The notes under the pieces are model-generated. The model was not told the DNA's origin and ran no database searches. It saw nothing but the letters and a program-made list of their open reading frames with translations. Made by a program: the position numbers and the translations under genes. From Bacteroidaceae bacterium (GTDB lineage: Bacteria; Bacteroidota; Bacteroidia; Bacteroidales; Bacteroidaceae), in the NCBI GenBank assembly GCA_900770705.1, contig CAAGLF010000048.1, positions 1 to 31,546 on the forward strand: 31,546 bases of DNA. Reading direction: 5' to 3'. Shown here piece by piece: positions 16,813-24,163 of the stretch. Every line of letters starts with the position of its first letter. Position 1 is the first letter of the stretch.

Positions 16813-17589
16813 TCATTCTTCGGCCGCCGACGGAGCGTCCTGCAGGCGAAGTATCAAGGTTTTCAGGTCGTTCAGGAAGAGCATGTTGGGCCCGTCGCTC
16901 AAGGCGTGGTCGGGGTCGGGATGGGTTTCAAAGAAGAAACCGTTGGCTCCAAAGGCTTTGGCTGCCATTGCCATTGCGGGAATAAACTCGCGGTTGCCGC
17001 CCGTCTTGCCGCCGGCCGCTCCCGGCCGCTGTACGCTGTGGGTACAGTCCATTACCACGCGGTCGACATATTGTTTCATCGTGGGAATGTTACGGAAGTC
17101 CACCACCAGATTGTTGTAGCCGTAGATATTGCCGCGTTCTGTGAGCCATACTTCTGCTGCGCCGGCCTCACGGCATTTTTCCACGGGGTAGCGCATGTCT
17201 TCTCCCGAGAGGAATTGGGCTTTCTTCACGTTGATGGTTTTTCCTGTGCGCGAAGCGGCCACCAGCAGGTCGGTCTGCCGGCACAGGAAGGCGGGAATCT
17301 GCAGTACGTCGGCCACCTGGCCGGCTGCGGCCGCCTGACAGCTCTCGTGGATGTCTGTGAGGATGGGCAGGGCGTACTTGCTCTTCACGTCGGCCAGCAT
17401 TTGCAGCCCTTTCTCCAAGCCCGGTCCGCGGAACGAGGAGATGGAGGTGCGGTTGGCCTTGTCGAACGATGCTTTGAAGTAGATTTCGGCGCCTGTCTGC
17501 CGTCGGATATTCACTAACTCGGCCGCAACGGTATCGAGTAGTTCCATACTCTCGATTACGCAGGGGCCTGCCATAAAAATAGGTTTCAT
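16813..17589 (-). CDS. kdsA: 3-deoxy-8-phosphooctulonate synthase (Kdo-8-P synthase)
   Basis: 258 residues from the ATG at 17589 (MKPIFMAGPCVIES). An ATG at 17604 is in frame, but it would leave almost no leader after the promoter box at 17613-17620. Motifs: AGPCVIES, KASFDKANRTS, RGPGLEKGL, LTDIHE, QIPAFLCRQTDLL, DCTHSVQRPG and GGNREF. It condenses phosphoenolpyruvate with arabinose 5-phosphate to give Kdo-8-phosphate for LPS inner core. The kdsD gene, which makes the substrate, follows directly. The sequence lacks the cysteine-containing metal site pattern only in ways I cannot judge, so I do not assign metal dependence. Confidence 0.96.
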   Translation of the reverse strand: MKPIFMAGPCVIESMELLDTVAAELVNIRRQTGAEIYFKASFDKANRTSISSFRGPGLEKGLQMLADVKSKYALPILTDIHESCQAAAAGQVADVLQIPAFLCRQTDLLVAASRTGKTINVKKAQFLSGEDMRYPVEKCREAGAAEVWLTERGNIYGYNNLVVDFRNIPTMKQYVDRVVMDCTHSVQRPGAAGGKTGGNREFIPAMAMAAKAFGANGFFFETHPDPDHALSDGPNMLFLNDLKTLILRLQDAPSAAEE

Positions 17590-17612
17590 CGTAGAGGGTT
17601 CCATTACGTATG

Positions 17613-17643
17613 CAAATTTACTGCAAGGCGGGGGAAAAGCAAA
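17613..17643 (-). promoter_or_regulatory. Promoter of kdsA-kdsD (perfect Bacteroidota consensus)
   Basis: On the - strand TTTG (17643-17640), a 19-bp spacer, and TAAATTTG (17620-17613) match TTTG-N19-TAnnTTTG exactly. A start near 17607 leaves about 18 nt before the ATG at 17589 and makes the upstream ATG at 17604 unlikely. Confidence 0.85.
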
Positions 17644-17742
17644 ATAAAACGTATCTTAATTTCTGTTTTTCGAATATGGGGGCGTCTTTCTGCACAGTTT
17701 TGCCATTTTTGTGAGTGGTAGTTGGCCGGGCTGTCGTGATAC

Positions 17743-17836
17743 GCGAAAGTATCGCGGCGAAAGGAAAAACTTCTGCGGCAGAATTTTTAATTTCCTCGGA
17801 GATAATTGAAATTTCTGCCGCAGAAGTTTCGCCGAT
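17743..17836. repeat. 21-bp-period array, copy C (four units)
   Basis: Cores start at 17753, 17774, 17795 and 17816, exactly 21 bp apart: CGCGGCGAAAG, TGCGGCAGAAT, CTCGGAGATAA and TGCCGCAGAAG. Units two and four form a perfect 17-bp inverted repeat (17767-17783 and 17813-17829). It sits between the stop of the zinc-ribbon lipoprotein gene and the kdsA promoter, where it could end the upstream transcript. Confidence 0.85.
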
Positions 17837-17867
17837 GTTCTTCTGCATACGAAGTGGTGGGGCTGTG

Positions 17868-18884
17868 TCAGATTTTATTGTACGCGCCGCAGTGCGGACA
17901 GACTCCGCCGTGGGCGATGGGGCGGCGGCACTTCCCGCAGATGTACACTACTTTTGCGCGTTTCTTGTTCTTCCACAAGGCGAAAGCCCAGTAGAGCAGC
18001 AGTAGCGGGTAGCCGATGAAGAAATGTACGGTCAGACTGAAGAATAGGTACAGCACCATTGCGACGCCGGCCAGTGTGGTGAGATATGTCAGCTTGTCTG
18101 TCGTATCGGGCTGGTGGCGGAGGTCGTCTATCAGGGCGATGCCGGCTATGACAATGAGCCATACGCCGCCGAGAAAGAGCGTCATAATCAGTGGCAGGCC
18201 CGGCTGGAAGGGGTTGAGCGTCGGGTGGAAATAGTATTCCACCCATACGTCGGGCGCAAAGCGTTGCAGGGTGCCGTAGAGCGTGGCTGCGCCGGAGACA
18301 CACAGGCATAGCAGCGTGGGGTAGAACGAATTGATGTCGTTGAAGTGTACAATCGGCGGCCGACGGTGGCGGTTGGCCTGTACTAAGAGGAAAAGAAGGG
18401 CAAGGCCGACGGCTGTCAGGAGAAACAGCAGGCGGCTGTCGGAGAACCAGGATATGAATTGCGAAATCGGATCGTCGGGCACCGTGGAACGGAGCAGGTC
18501 CTTCTCGCGCGTCCAGCCCTGTGTGAATTGGTCTCTCGCTACTTTTACCCATACGGAGTCCACGCTGTCGGAAGGCAGATAGCGGATGTCGGCCACCACA
18601 AGACGGTCGTCGGCAAGCAGGAGGGCGTCGGTGTCGGAGGCAAGTCCCATCTCGTAGGTGTTCTGACTGCCGGGCGGCAGCAGCCTGAGCCGCAAGGTGT
18701 CTGTGGCAAGCAGGTTGTAGCCTTCCCAATAGTGGTGAGCGGCGCGGAACGTGGCAGAGTCGATGTCCTGCAGCTGCGATTCGGTGAGCTGCAGTGTGCG
18801 GTGGGGCTGCGAGTAATAGCAGCTGCTGAGCAGCACGGTGCCGGTCAGCAGGCAGAGTATGCGGCGGAGGAGGGAAAGGCGCAT
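17868..18884 (-). CDS. Membrane lipoprotein with C-terminal zinc ribbon, function unknown
   Basis: 338 residues. The N-terminus is a lipoprotein signal (basic start, hydrophobic core, LLSSC with Cys22). Residues about 23-145 are soluble and probably periplasmic. Four or five membrane segments follow between about 148 and 305. The tail carries a zinc ribbon, C-x2-C-x9-C-x2-C (Cys316, Cys319, Cys329, Cys332). The combination suggests a protein anchored at both ends, with the zinc ribbon in the cytosol. I do not recognise a named family. It lies 34 bp downstream of the U32 gene on the same strand, so co-transcription is likely. Confidence 0.7.
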   Translation of the reverse strand: MRLSLLRRILCLLTGTVLLSSCYYSQPHRTLQLTESQLQDIDSATFRAAHHYWEGYNLLATDTLRLRLLPPGSQNTYEMGLASDTDALLLADDRLVVADIRYLPSDSVDSVWVKVARDQFTQGWTREKDLLRSTVPDDPISQFISWFSDSRLLFLLTAVGLALLFLLVQANRHRRPPIVHFNDINSFYPTLLCLCVSGAATLYGTLQRFAPDVWVEYYFHPTLNPFQPGLPLIMTLFLGGVWLIVIAGIALIDDLRHQPDTTDKLTYLTTLAGVAMVLYLFFSLTVHFFIGYPLLLLYWAFALWKNKKRAKVVYICGKCRRPIAHGGVCPHCGAYNKI

Positions 18885-18918
18885 AGGCTGGATGTTGGAG
18901 TGGGGTGGGAGAAGGGAA

Positions 18919-20868
18919 TCAGGGGGCGTCCGGCAAGACTTTCATCTCGCAGTGTCGGCAGTCGAAGTGCAGGCGGAAGGTGCGACCGTCGGACAAGCGC
19001 AGGCGGAGCGGCTCTTTCAGCGGTCGGGCAGGGCGCTGGTGCTTCGGGCAGAGCCCGAACTCATACCGCAGGCAGTAGCGGCAGGTCATCAGGGCGGCTT
19101 CCGGCGTGTGTGTCAGCTCGAAAGCGCGGTCTATCTGTCCGGCCCCGGCTTCGAGATAGCAGGCTTCGGCCACGTGGTTGGCCACATTGGCGCTGTAGTC
19201 GAGGGGGAAGGGGAGCGGAGAGGCCGGAGCCGTTGGGGGCGCGTCGTATGTCGGCGAAACTTTCGCGGCTGTAGTTCGAATTTCTGCGGAGAAAGTTTTT
19301 TTTTCTGCCGCAGAAGTTTTTTCTTTCGCCGAGGTAGTTCGGGCGATGTCCGTGGCAGCTTGTCCGGCGGAGGCCGTGAGCTGGTCGATGACGTTGCGGC
19401 GCGCTGCTGCCAGCAGGGAAACGGGCAGGAAGTAGGCGGCCGTGTCGCCCAGGTCGATGTTGCGTGCCACGAAGTCGGTGTCGCCCAGTCGCGACAGCTG
19501 CTGCCGGAGCTGCTCCGAGGCATCCTGTCGGACGGGCTGCAGGTCGAAGGAAATCGTAGCGCTGGCCGAGCGTCCCGTTTCGTCGGTGGCCGAAAGCCGG
19601 AAGCCGCCTGCCGGTTGCGTGCAGAGCCGGAAGTCCACCCGCAGGCGACGGGTGGCGCTCGGACGGCTGAGCAACTTCTCGAATGCGGCGTCGTGGTTGC
19701 GATAGAGGGGTGTGCCCCGTTCGGCTGAAGCCTTTTCGCGCAGCAGTAGCCGCGTCAGGCCGCGGCCGCACGCCTCTGTATTGTTCACGCGGAATCCTGC
19801 GAGTTTCCCCTCCTTGCCGACAAAGCAAATGCCGTCGCCCGCTGCCATTTCTACGCCGGGGCCCAGACGTACTTCCATCGCCTTGCCGCGCGAGGCGACC
19901 ACCGTACCCACTTCGCTGCCGAGCGACTTGGGCGTCAGCGTCGAGGCCATACGGGGCGTGCGGCCGTGAAGGAAGTAGTCGGTGAAGCCGCGGTTGAAAC
20001 TTCTGGCGGGGTCGGGGGTGAACGTATAGGTGTGTTCGCCGTAGGAACTGCGGACATAGCGGTCGGGGTGGGCTTCCAATATCTTGTCGAGACAGCGGCG
20101 GTAGTATGCCGTGACGTTCTTCACGTACGAGGGGGCTTTCAGACGGCCTTCTATCTTGAAGGAAGAGATGCCGGCCTCCATCATCGCTTCGAGAGAGGCC
20201 GCCCTGTGCATGTCCCGGAGCGACAGCAGATGGCGGTCGCGCGCCGCTACGTGGCCCTCTCCGTCGAGTAAGTCGAACGCCAGACGGCAGAACTGGGCGC
20301 AACAGCCGCGGTTGGCCGACCTTCCGAAGCAGTGTTCCGATGCATAGCACTGCCCGCTGTAACTGACGCACAGTGCCCCGTGTACGAAGGCCTCGAGCGG
20401 TACGCTTGTGGCGTTACGGATGGCGCGTATCTCGGCCAGCGAGAGCTCTCTGGCCAAAACCAGTTGGCGGAAGCCCTTTCTTTCGAGCCATTCGGCCTTC
20501 TCCGGCGTGCGTATGTCGGTCTGCGTTGAGGCATGGAGGGCCAGCGTGGGCGGCAGGTCCATCTTGAGCAGTGCCAGGTCCTGCACAATGAGCGCGTCGG
20601 CGCCTGCCTCGTGGAGCCGGCAGGCCATTTCGCGGACTTCCGGCAGTTCCTCGTCGTAGAGAATGGTGTTGAGCGTCACGTAGACGCGTGCTCCGAAGCG
20701 GTGGGCATAGGCGCAGAGCCGTCCGATGTCGTCCACCGGATTCCCGGCAGCGGCTCTGGCGCCGAAGCCGGGGCCGCCAATGTACACGGCGTCGGCTCCG
20801 TGGCGAATTGCCTCAATGCCGCAATCGGCGTCGCGGGCGGGACTGAGCAGTTCTATGGGGGTAATCAT
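18919..20868 (-). CDS. U32-family protein (peptidase U32 / RNA hydroxylation type) with in-frame repeat insertion
   Basis: 649 residues from the ATG at 20868 (MITPIELLSPARD), the normal family start. An upstream ATG at 20934 adds 22 unlikely residues. The U32 domain shows HGADAVYIGGPGFGARAAAGN, YVTLNTILYDEE, LHASTQTDI, EAFVHGALCVSYSGQCY and a cysteine cluster (SEHCFGRSANRGCCAQFCR) consistent with an iron-sulfur site. SFKIEGRLK follows, and then a long C-terminal part with a further Cys group near the end. Family members such as E. coli RlhA and TrhP hydroxylate rRNA or tRNA bases; the large size here is closer to RlhA. Residues about 508-538 are encoded by a 21-bp repeat array and form four 7-residue repeats in a linker before LDYSANVANHVAEA. 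Confidence 0.9.
   Translation of the reverse strand: MITPIELLSPARDADCGIEAIRHGADAVYIGGPGFGARAAAGNPVDDIGRLCAYAHRFGARVYVTLNTILYDEELPEVREMACRLHEAGADALIVQDLALLKMDLPPTLALHASTQTDIRTPEKAEWLERKGFRQLVLARELSLAEIRAIRNATSVPLEAFVHGALCVSYSGQCYASEHCFGRSANRGCCAQFCRLAFDLLDGEGHVAARDRHLLSLRDMHRAASLEAMMEAGISSFKIEGRLKAPSYVKNVTAYYRRCLDKILEAHPDRYVRSSYGEHTYTFTPDPARSFNRGFTDYFLHGRTPRMASTLTPKSLGSEVGTVVASRGKAMEVRLGPGVEMAAGDGICFVGKEGKLAGFRVNNTEACGRGLTRLLLREKASAERGTPLYRNHDAAFEKLLSRPSATRRLRVDFRLCTQPAGGFRLSATDETGRSASATISFDLQPVRQDASEQLRQQLSRLGDTDFVARNIDLGDTAAYFLPVSLLAAARRNVIDQLTASAGQAATDIARTTSAKEKTSAAEKKTFSAEIRTTAAKVSPTYDAPPTAPASPLPFPLDYSANVANHVAEACYLEAGAGQIDRAFELTHTPEAALMTCRYCLRYEFGLCPKHQRPARPLKEPLRLRLSDGRTFRLHFDCRHCEMKVLPDAP
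19254..19340. repeat. 21-bp-period array, copy D, inside the U32 coding sequence
   Basis: Cores start at 19264, 19285, 19306 and 19327, exactly 21 bp apart: CGCGGCTGTAG, TGCGGAGAAAG, TGCCGCAGAAG and CGCCGAGGTAG. It is open on the - strand and gives heptapeptides such as TSAAEKK and TFSAEIR. It lies in a linker of the U32 protein and the frame continues on both sides. Confidence 0.9.
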
Positions 20869-21007
20869 TCTTTCGTGCTCGCTGGTGAATACGTATGGGT
20901 CCTCTGGCGTGGCTGACGGGGGAGGAAACTGCATCGCCGGGGCACTTGCGGGCTCCTTGTCCGGAGATAGATGGCTGTAGCCCCGCCTCCGTCGTACGTC
21001 AAGGGTA

Positions 21008-21195
21008 CAAAAAGGGCTGTATCGATGATGTGATGAAACTCCGAGCGAATAGGATTTGAGCGCCGTCCCAGTCTCTGTAATCCGACCCTACGTCCAAAAA
21101 GTCCGCATATCGGCACGCCATTGAAAGGTAGGCATTCTCGGTTTTCATAATTATTTGATGAGTATCCCAATCTAACCGATACAGCCCTGTATTTA
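21008..21195 (-). ncRNA. Probable structured noncoding RNA, 6S-like architecture
   Basis: About 187 nt. The 5' end (21188-21177, AGGGCUGUAUCG) pairs perfectly over 12 bp with the 3' end (21024-21013), and the 3' arm runs into a U-run (to 21009), so the closing helix can also serve as terminator. Inside is a large asymmetric bubble (28 nt on the 5' side, 8 nt on the 3' side), and then a second helix in which AUGAAA pairs with UUUCAU and CCGAG with CUCGG. Deeper, CCUAC can pair with GUAGG. A promoter box lies at the right distance upstream. Length, end-closing helix and central bubble fit 6S RNA, which binds RNA polymerase. The assignment is an inference; no family consensus was compared. Confidence 0.5.
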
Positions 21196-21200
21196 TGCCG

Positions 21201-21208
21201 CAAAGATA
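21201..21208 (-). promoter_or_regulatory. Promoter -7 box for the probable structured RNA
   Basis: The - strand reads TATCTTTG, matching TAnnTTTG, with CTTG (one mismatch to TTTG) 20 bp upstream. A start near 21195 is just before the closing helix of the RNA. It could also feed U32 by read-through. Confidence 0.6.
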
Positions 21209-21240
21209 AGCAGTATGTGTAAAGTGAACAAGCAAAACCG

Positions 21241-21289
21241 CGTTTTTTTCGTCTTCCGCCGCAGAAGATTTTTTTCTCTCCGCGGAATG
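21241..21289. repeat. 21-bp-period array, copy E (short or decayed)
   Basis: Two clear cores at 21257 (CGCCGCAGAAG) and 21278 (CTCCGCGGAAT), 21 bp apart, with T-rich tracts. Possible decayed units lie at 21236 and 21299. It lies directly upstream of the promoter of the probable structured RNA. Confidence 0.6.
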
Positions 21290-21361
21290 CCTCTTTTTCA
21301 GCGGGCTGCACGCCCCTCTGCGCCGGGGATGTACGCCTGCTCAGGCGGTCGGCGGAAGTAC

Positions 21362-21441
21362 TGCCGTGAAAGGAAAAATTTCAAGGCCCGAAATTCAACT
21401 TATCTCCGCAGAAGTTTTTCTTTCCGGCCTTGTAGTTTTTC
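21362..21441. repeat. 21-bp-period array, copy F (four units)
   Basis: Cores start at 21362, 21383, 21404 and 21425, exactly 21 bp apart: TGCCGTGAAAG, AAGGCCCGAAA, CTCCGCAGAAG and CGGCCTTGTAG. Tracts are A-rich in the first half and T-rich in the second, so the array can partly fold back. It lies between nadD and the structured RNA, about 120 bp from copy E. Confidence 0.85.
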
Positions 21442-21550
21442 CGACCTCCGAACTGCGGTTGTGCGGGACGCCGGAAAGAGCCGGAGCTGCGGACCTGCCG
21501 TGCCGTCCTTGCCCGATGGGGGAACGGCCGGCGGCACGCAGAATAATCTT

Positions 21551-21589
21551 TGGCCGGGGCGCACGGTTCTGAGTCGTGCGCCCCGGCCA
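21551..21589 (-). terminator. GC-rich hairpin after nadD
   Basis: A perfect 15-bp inverted repeat (21551-21565 and 21575-21589), almost all G and C, with a 9-nt loop, begins 32 bp after the nadD stop. The - strand downstream is AAGATTATTC, so there is no clean T-run. It may stall or protect the transcript end. Confidence 0.6.
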
Positions 21590-21620
21590 GGGATGTGGTG
21601 CATAGGGGGACAGGCAGGGG

Positions 21621-22199
21621 CTATGACGATGTGCCGAAAAGGCTTGCCACTTCCTTTTCGATGGCGGCGGGTACCATTCCGCCGATGGAGGCGCCGCTCC
21701 GGAGGCGGTCGCGGATGGTGGTGGAACTGATGTCGCGCACGGGGGCGTCCTGCATCAGCCGCACGTGTTCGGGCAGTTTCGCGGCGTCGACATCGTAGCC
21801 CGGGCGGGGGTAAATCAGGATGTGGTGGCGGCGGATGATTTCCTCGTGGCGTGCCCAGCGGGGAAATAGTTTCCAGTTGTCGCTGCCGATGACCAGGGAA
21901 AGCGTGTCTGCCGGCCTTTCCCGCTGCAGTGCGGCCAATGTCTGCCAGGTAAACGAGGGGCGGGGCAGACGGAACTCGAAGTCGCTGACGCGTATGCCGG
22001 CTTTGCCGCGTATTCCCTCGGCGGCCAGGCGCAGGCGCACGGCCTCGGGCAGCAGTCCTGTGGCAGGCTTGAGCGGGTTCTGCGGACTGACGAGCAGCCA
22101 CAGCTCATCTACGAGACCTTTCTGCACCATCCATTCGGAGAGTGCCACGTGTCCGTTGTGCAAAGGGTTGAAGGAACCGCCGAAGAGGCCGATGTGCAT
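21621..22199 (-). CDS. nadD: Nicotinate-nucleotide adenylyltransferase
   Basis: 192 residues. The nucleotidyltransferase motif GGSFNPLHNGH is at residues 7-17, and ISSTTIRDRLRSG near the C-terminus is the second signature. In between are SPQNPLKP and LVIGSDNWKLFPRW, typical of NadD. The enzyme joins ATP and nicotinate mononucleotide to make deamido-NAD in the cytosol. It is the last gene of the yicC-gmk-nadD group on the - strand, 110 bp after gmk, and a strong hairpin follows it. Confidence 0.96.
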   Translation of the reverse strand: MHIGLFGGSFNPLHNGHVALSEWMVQKGLVDELWLLVSPQNPLKPATGLLPEAVRLRLAAEGIRGKAGIRVSDFEFRLPRPSFTWQTLAALQRERPADTLSLVIGSDNWKLFPRWARHEEIIRRHHILIYPRPGYDVDAAKLPEHVRLMQDAPVRDISSTTIRDRLRSGASIGGMVPAAIEKEVASLFGTSS

Positions 22200-22309
22200 A
22201 GTCTGGGCAGGGAGTTGGAATTGCGGAGTGGGGACTGACTGTTGCCTGAAGGGGCGGAGGGGCTGACTTCCGCTGCGGCAGGCGGGAGTGGAGGCTGGCT
22301 CTCCGCGCC

Positions 22310-22912
22310 TCAGGGGGCCTGCAGAAAACGGCGGACGCCTTGCAGCGCCTCTTGCTGGGCCGTGGACAGGTCGTCGTTGACGATACGGAGTTCGAAGCGG
22401 TCGGAAAAACTCAGTTCGAAGGCGGCGCGTGCCAGTCGGTCGGCGATTACTTCGGGGGAGTCCGTGCCTCGCTGTTCCAACCGCTGCCGGAGGGCGTCGA
22501 TGCCGGGCGGCTGTATGAAGATGGTCAGCGCCTGTGCACCGTACTCCCGCTTAATGTTTTCCGCTCCCAGTACATCGACGTCGCACACCACGTTTTCGCC
22601 GGCCTCGAGGCGCCGGTCGACTTCCTGCCGCAGCGTGCCGTAGAAGCGGTCGGTATATACTTCCTGGTACTCCAGAAACTCGCCGGCCTCTATGCGCCGG
22701 CGGAATTCCCCGGGGCTCAGAAAGTAGTATTCCACGCCGTCTTGCTCCGTGCCGCGCGGCGGTCGGGAAGTGGCTGATATGGAGAAGTGCAGATTGAGGC
22801 CCTGCTGAAGCAGAAAGTTGATGATGGTACTTTTCCCGGAGCCGCTGGGAGCGGAGAATATCAGCAACTTGCCGTGTCGGGAGGCGGGGGTGGTGGTGTG
22901 TGGTGTGGGCAT
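22310..22912 (-). CDS. gmk: Guanylate kinase
   Basis: 200 residues. After a short polar extension (MPTPHTTTPASRHGK) comes the P-loop FSAPSGSGKSTI (about 19-30), then SISATSRPPRGTEQDGVEYYFLS and EFLEYQEVYTDRFYGT, which form the GMP-binding part. VVCDVDVLGAENIK and RQRLEQRGTDSPEVIADRL (split here as motif text) complete the family pattern. It phosphorylates GMP to GDP with ATP. It lies 27 bp after yicC, an order common in Bacteroidales, so co-transcription is likely. Confidence 0.96.
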   Translation of the reverse strand: MPTPHTTTPASRHGKLLIFSAPSGSGKSTIINFLLQQGLNLHFSISATSRPPRGTEQDGVEYYFLSPGEFRRRIEAGEFLEYQEVYTDRFYGTLRQEVDRRLEAGENVVCDVDVLGAENIKREYGAQALTIFIQPPGIDALRQRLEQRGTDSPEVIADRLARAAFELSFSDRFELRIVNDDLSTAQQEALQGVRRFLQAP

Positions 22913-22939
22913 AATGACAGGTGTTGGTGCGGTGGGCGG

Positions 22940-23818
22940 TCAGAGTACGTTGAGCACTTGCTCTTTGATTTGTTCCAGTTCGTCTTTCATCTGCACGACG
23001 ATGTTCTGCATCTCTGCCTGGTTGCTCTTGGAGCCGGTTGTGTTGATTTCCCGGCCCATTTCCTGCGCGATGAAGCCCAGTTGCTTTCCCTGTCCGTGGC
23101 CGTTGTCCATCGTTTCGCTGAAGTAGCGGAGGTGGTTGCTGAGCCGCTGCTTCTCTTCGTTGATGTCGAGCTTCTCGATGTAGTAGATAAGCTCCTGTTC
23201 GAGGCGGTTCTTGTCGTAGTCTACGCCTTTGAGTTCGGCGAGGCGGTCTTCGAGGCGTTCGCGAATGCGCTCCACACGCGCCTTCTCGAAGGGTTCGATG
23301 CTTTTCAGCAGTTCCCCGATACGCTGGATGTTGTGGGCGAATTTCTTTTCGAGGGCTGCGCCTTCCTGCTGGCGGAAGGCAGTCAGTTTTTCGAGGGCTT
23401 CTGTGACGGCTTGCCGGGCCACGGCCCATTCTTCCTCAGTGAGCACTTCGGCCTTGGCAGGCTGGAATACTTCGGGCAGGCGTACGAGGGTTCCCCACAG
23501 GGCCGTCGCGTCGAAGGGGAGGCCGCATCGTTCGCTGATGGCGCGCAACTGCTGCACGTAGTTCTCCACGACGGGCACGTTGAGGGGCGTGCCGCACTGC
23601 TCGTCGGCCGTTTCGACCCACAAGGTGAAGTCGACCTTTCCCCTTTCGAGGGCTTTGGCAATCGTGGCACGCACTTCCATCTCCTTCTCACGGTAGATGG
23701 GTGCAATGCGGGTGGAGAGATCGAGACTTTTCGAGTTGAGGGACTTGACTTCTGCGTGGATTTTCTTGTTTCCATAGGCGACCACGGCATTTCCGTAGCC
23801 GGTCATTGAAAGTATCAT
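22940..23818 (-). CDS. YicC-family endoribonuclease-like protein
   Basis: 292 residues beginning MILSMTGYGNA, the family hallmark, with KSLNSKSLDLSTRI, an N-terminal YicC-like domain, and a C-terminal DUF1732 part (about 208-292) with ERLEDRLAEL, DINEEKQRLSNHL and GKQLGFIAQEMGREINT. E. coli YicC has been linked to RNA decay as an endoribonuclease; activity here is inferred from family. It is the first gene of the yicC-gmk-nadD group and has its own promoter box 47 bp upstream. Confidence 0.93.
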   Translation of the reverse strand: MILSMTGYGNAVVAYGNKKIHAEVKSLNSKSLDLSTRIAPIYREKEMEVRATIAKALERGKVDFTLWVETADEQCGTPLNVPVVENYVQQLRAISERCGLPFDATALWGTLVRLPEVFQPAKAEVLTEEEWAVARQAVTEALEKLTAFRQQEGAALEKKFAHNIQRIGELLKSIEPFEKARVERIRERLEDRLAELKGVDYDKNRLEQELIYYIEKLDINEEKQRLSNHLRYFSETMDNGHGQGKQLGFIAQEMGREINTTGSKSNQAEMQNIVVQMKDELEQIKEQVLNVL

Positions 23819-23864
23819 AGGACAAAAATGTGTTTTTTACGGTGTGGCATTTGCTTGTGAGTTA

Positions 23865-23872
23865 CAAAAGTA
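23865..23872 (-). promoter_or_regulatory. Promoter -7 box for yicC-gmk-nadD
   Basis: The - strand reads TACTTTTG, matching TAnnTTTG. The -33 region is weak (TTCG). A start near 23859 gives a leader of about 40 nt. Confidence 0.5.
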
Positions 23873-23899
23873 ATCGTTTTCCGCCGAATATCGAAGCGA

Positions 23900-23997
23900 C
23901 GGCGCGGTATTTTTTCGTACCTCGGCCGAAAGAAAAAATACAAGGCCCGAAATTTTTCTTTTCGCCGCAGAAAAAAAATTTTTCGCCGTGGTATTTC
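23900..23997. repeat. 21-bp-period array, copy G (five units)
   Basis: Cores start at 23900, 23921, 23942, 23963 and 23984, exactly 21 bp apart: CGGCGCGGTAT, CTCGGCCGAAA, AAGGCCCGAAA, CGCCGCAGAAA and CGCCGTGGTAT. A similar core (TGCGGAGCTAC) occurs at 23998, out of phase. It lies between two divergent promoters. Confidence 0.85.
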
Positions 23998-24134
23998 TGC
24001 GGAGCTACTCGAATCGTTGTCCGCGGAGGGCGGACGGCGTTTTTCCGACGTCTTCTGGAGGATGGAAACCGCTGAAAAAGGGCTGATTCGCTCCTTTCTG
24101 CGGCCGCGAACTCTGAGTATCGGAGAAAAACCAC

Positions 24135-24142
24135 TATTTTTG
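24135..24142 (+). promoter_or_regulatory. Promoter -7 box for the gene at 24164
   Basis: TATTTTTG matches TAnnTTTG, with TCTG (one mismatch to TTTG) 19 bp upstream at 24112-24115. The start near 24148 gives a very short leader and supports the ATG at 24164 over earlier in-frame codons. Confidence 0.6.
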
Positions 24143-24163
24143 CAGGCCAAACAACGGAAAAAT

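Larger units (their letters stand above)
20869..21620. other. 752-bp intergenic region between U32 and nadD
   Basis: It holds, from left to right, the U32 leader, a probable structured RNA (21008-21195) with its promoter box (21201-21208), repeat copies E and F, and a hairpin after nadD (21551-21589). No convincing protein gene is present. A 49-codon frame at 20999-21148 lies wholly within the probable RNA. Confidence 0.7.
23819..24163. other. 345-bp divergent intergenic region
   Basis: It carries back-to-back promoter boxes for yicC (23865-23872, - strand) and for the gene at 24164 (24135-24142, + strand), with repeat copy G between them. A terminator role for this copy is therefore unlikely. 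Confidence 0.7.

Noticed and set aside
16129..17517. 462-codon open frame on the + strand opposite kdsD and kdsA
   Set aside because: It spans two well-supported antisense genes and the gap between them, and looks like a codon-bias shadow.
20999..21148. Small gene of 49 codons on the - strand (MKTENAYLS...)
   Set aside because: It lies wholly inside the probable structured RNA, whose pairing explains the sequence better. No ribosome binding signal or family resemblance is seen.
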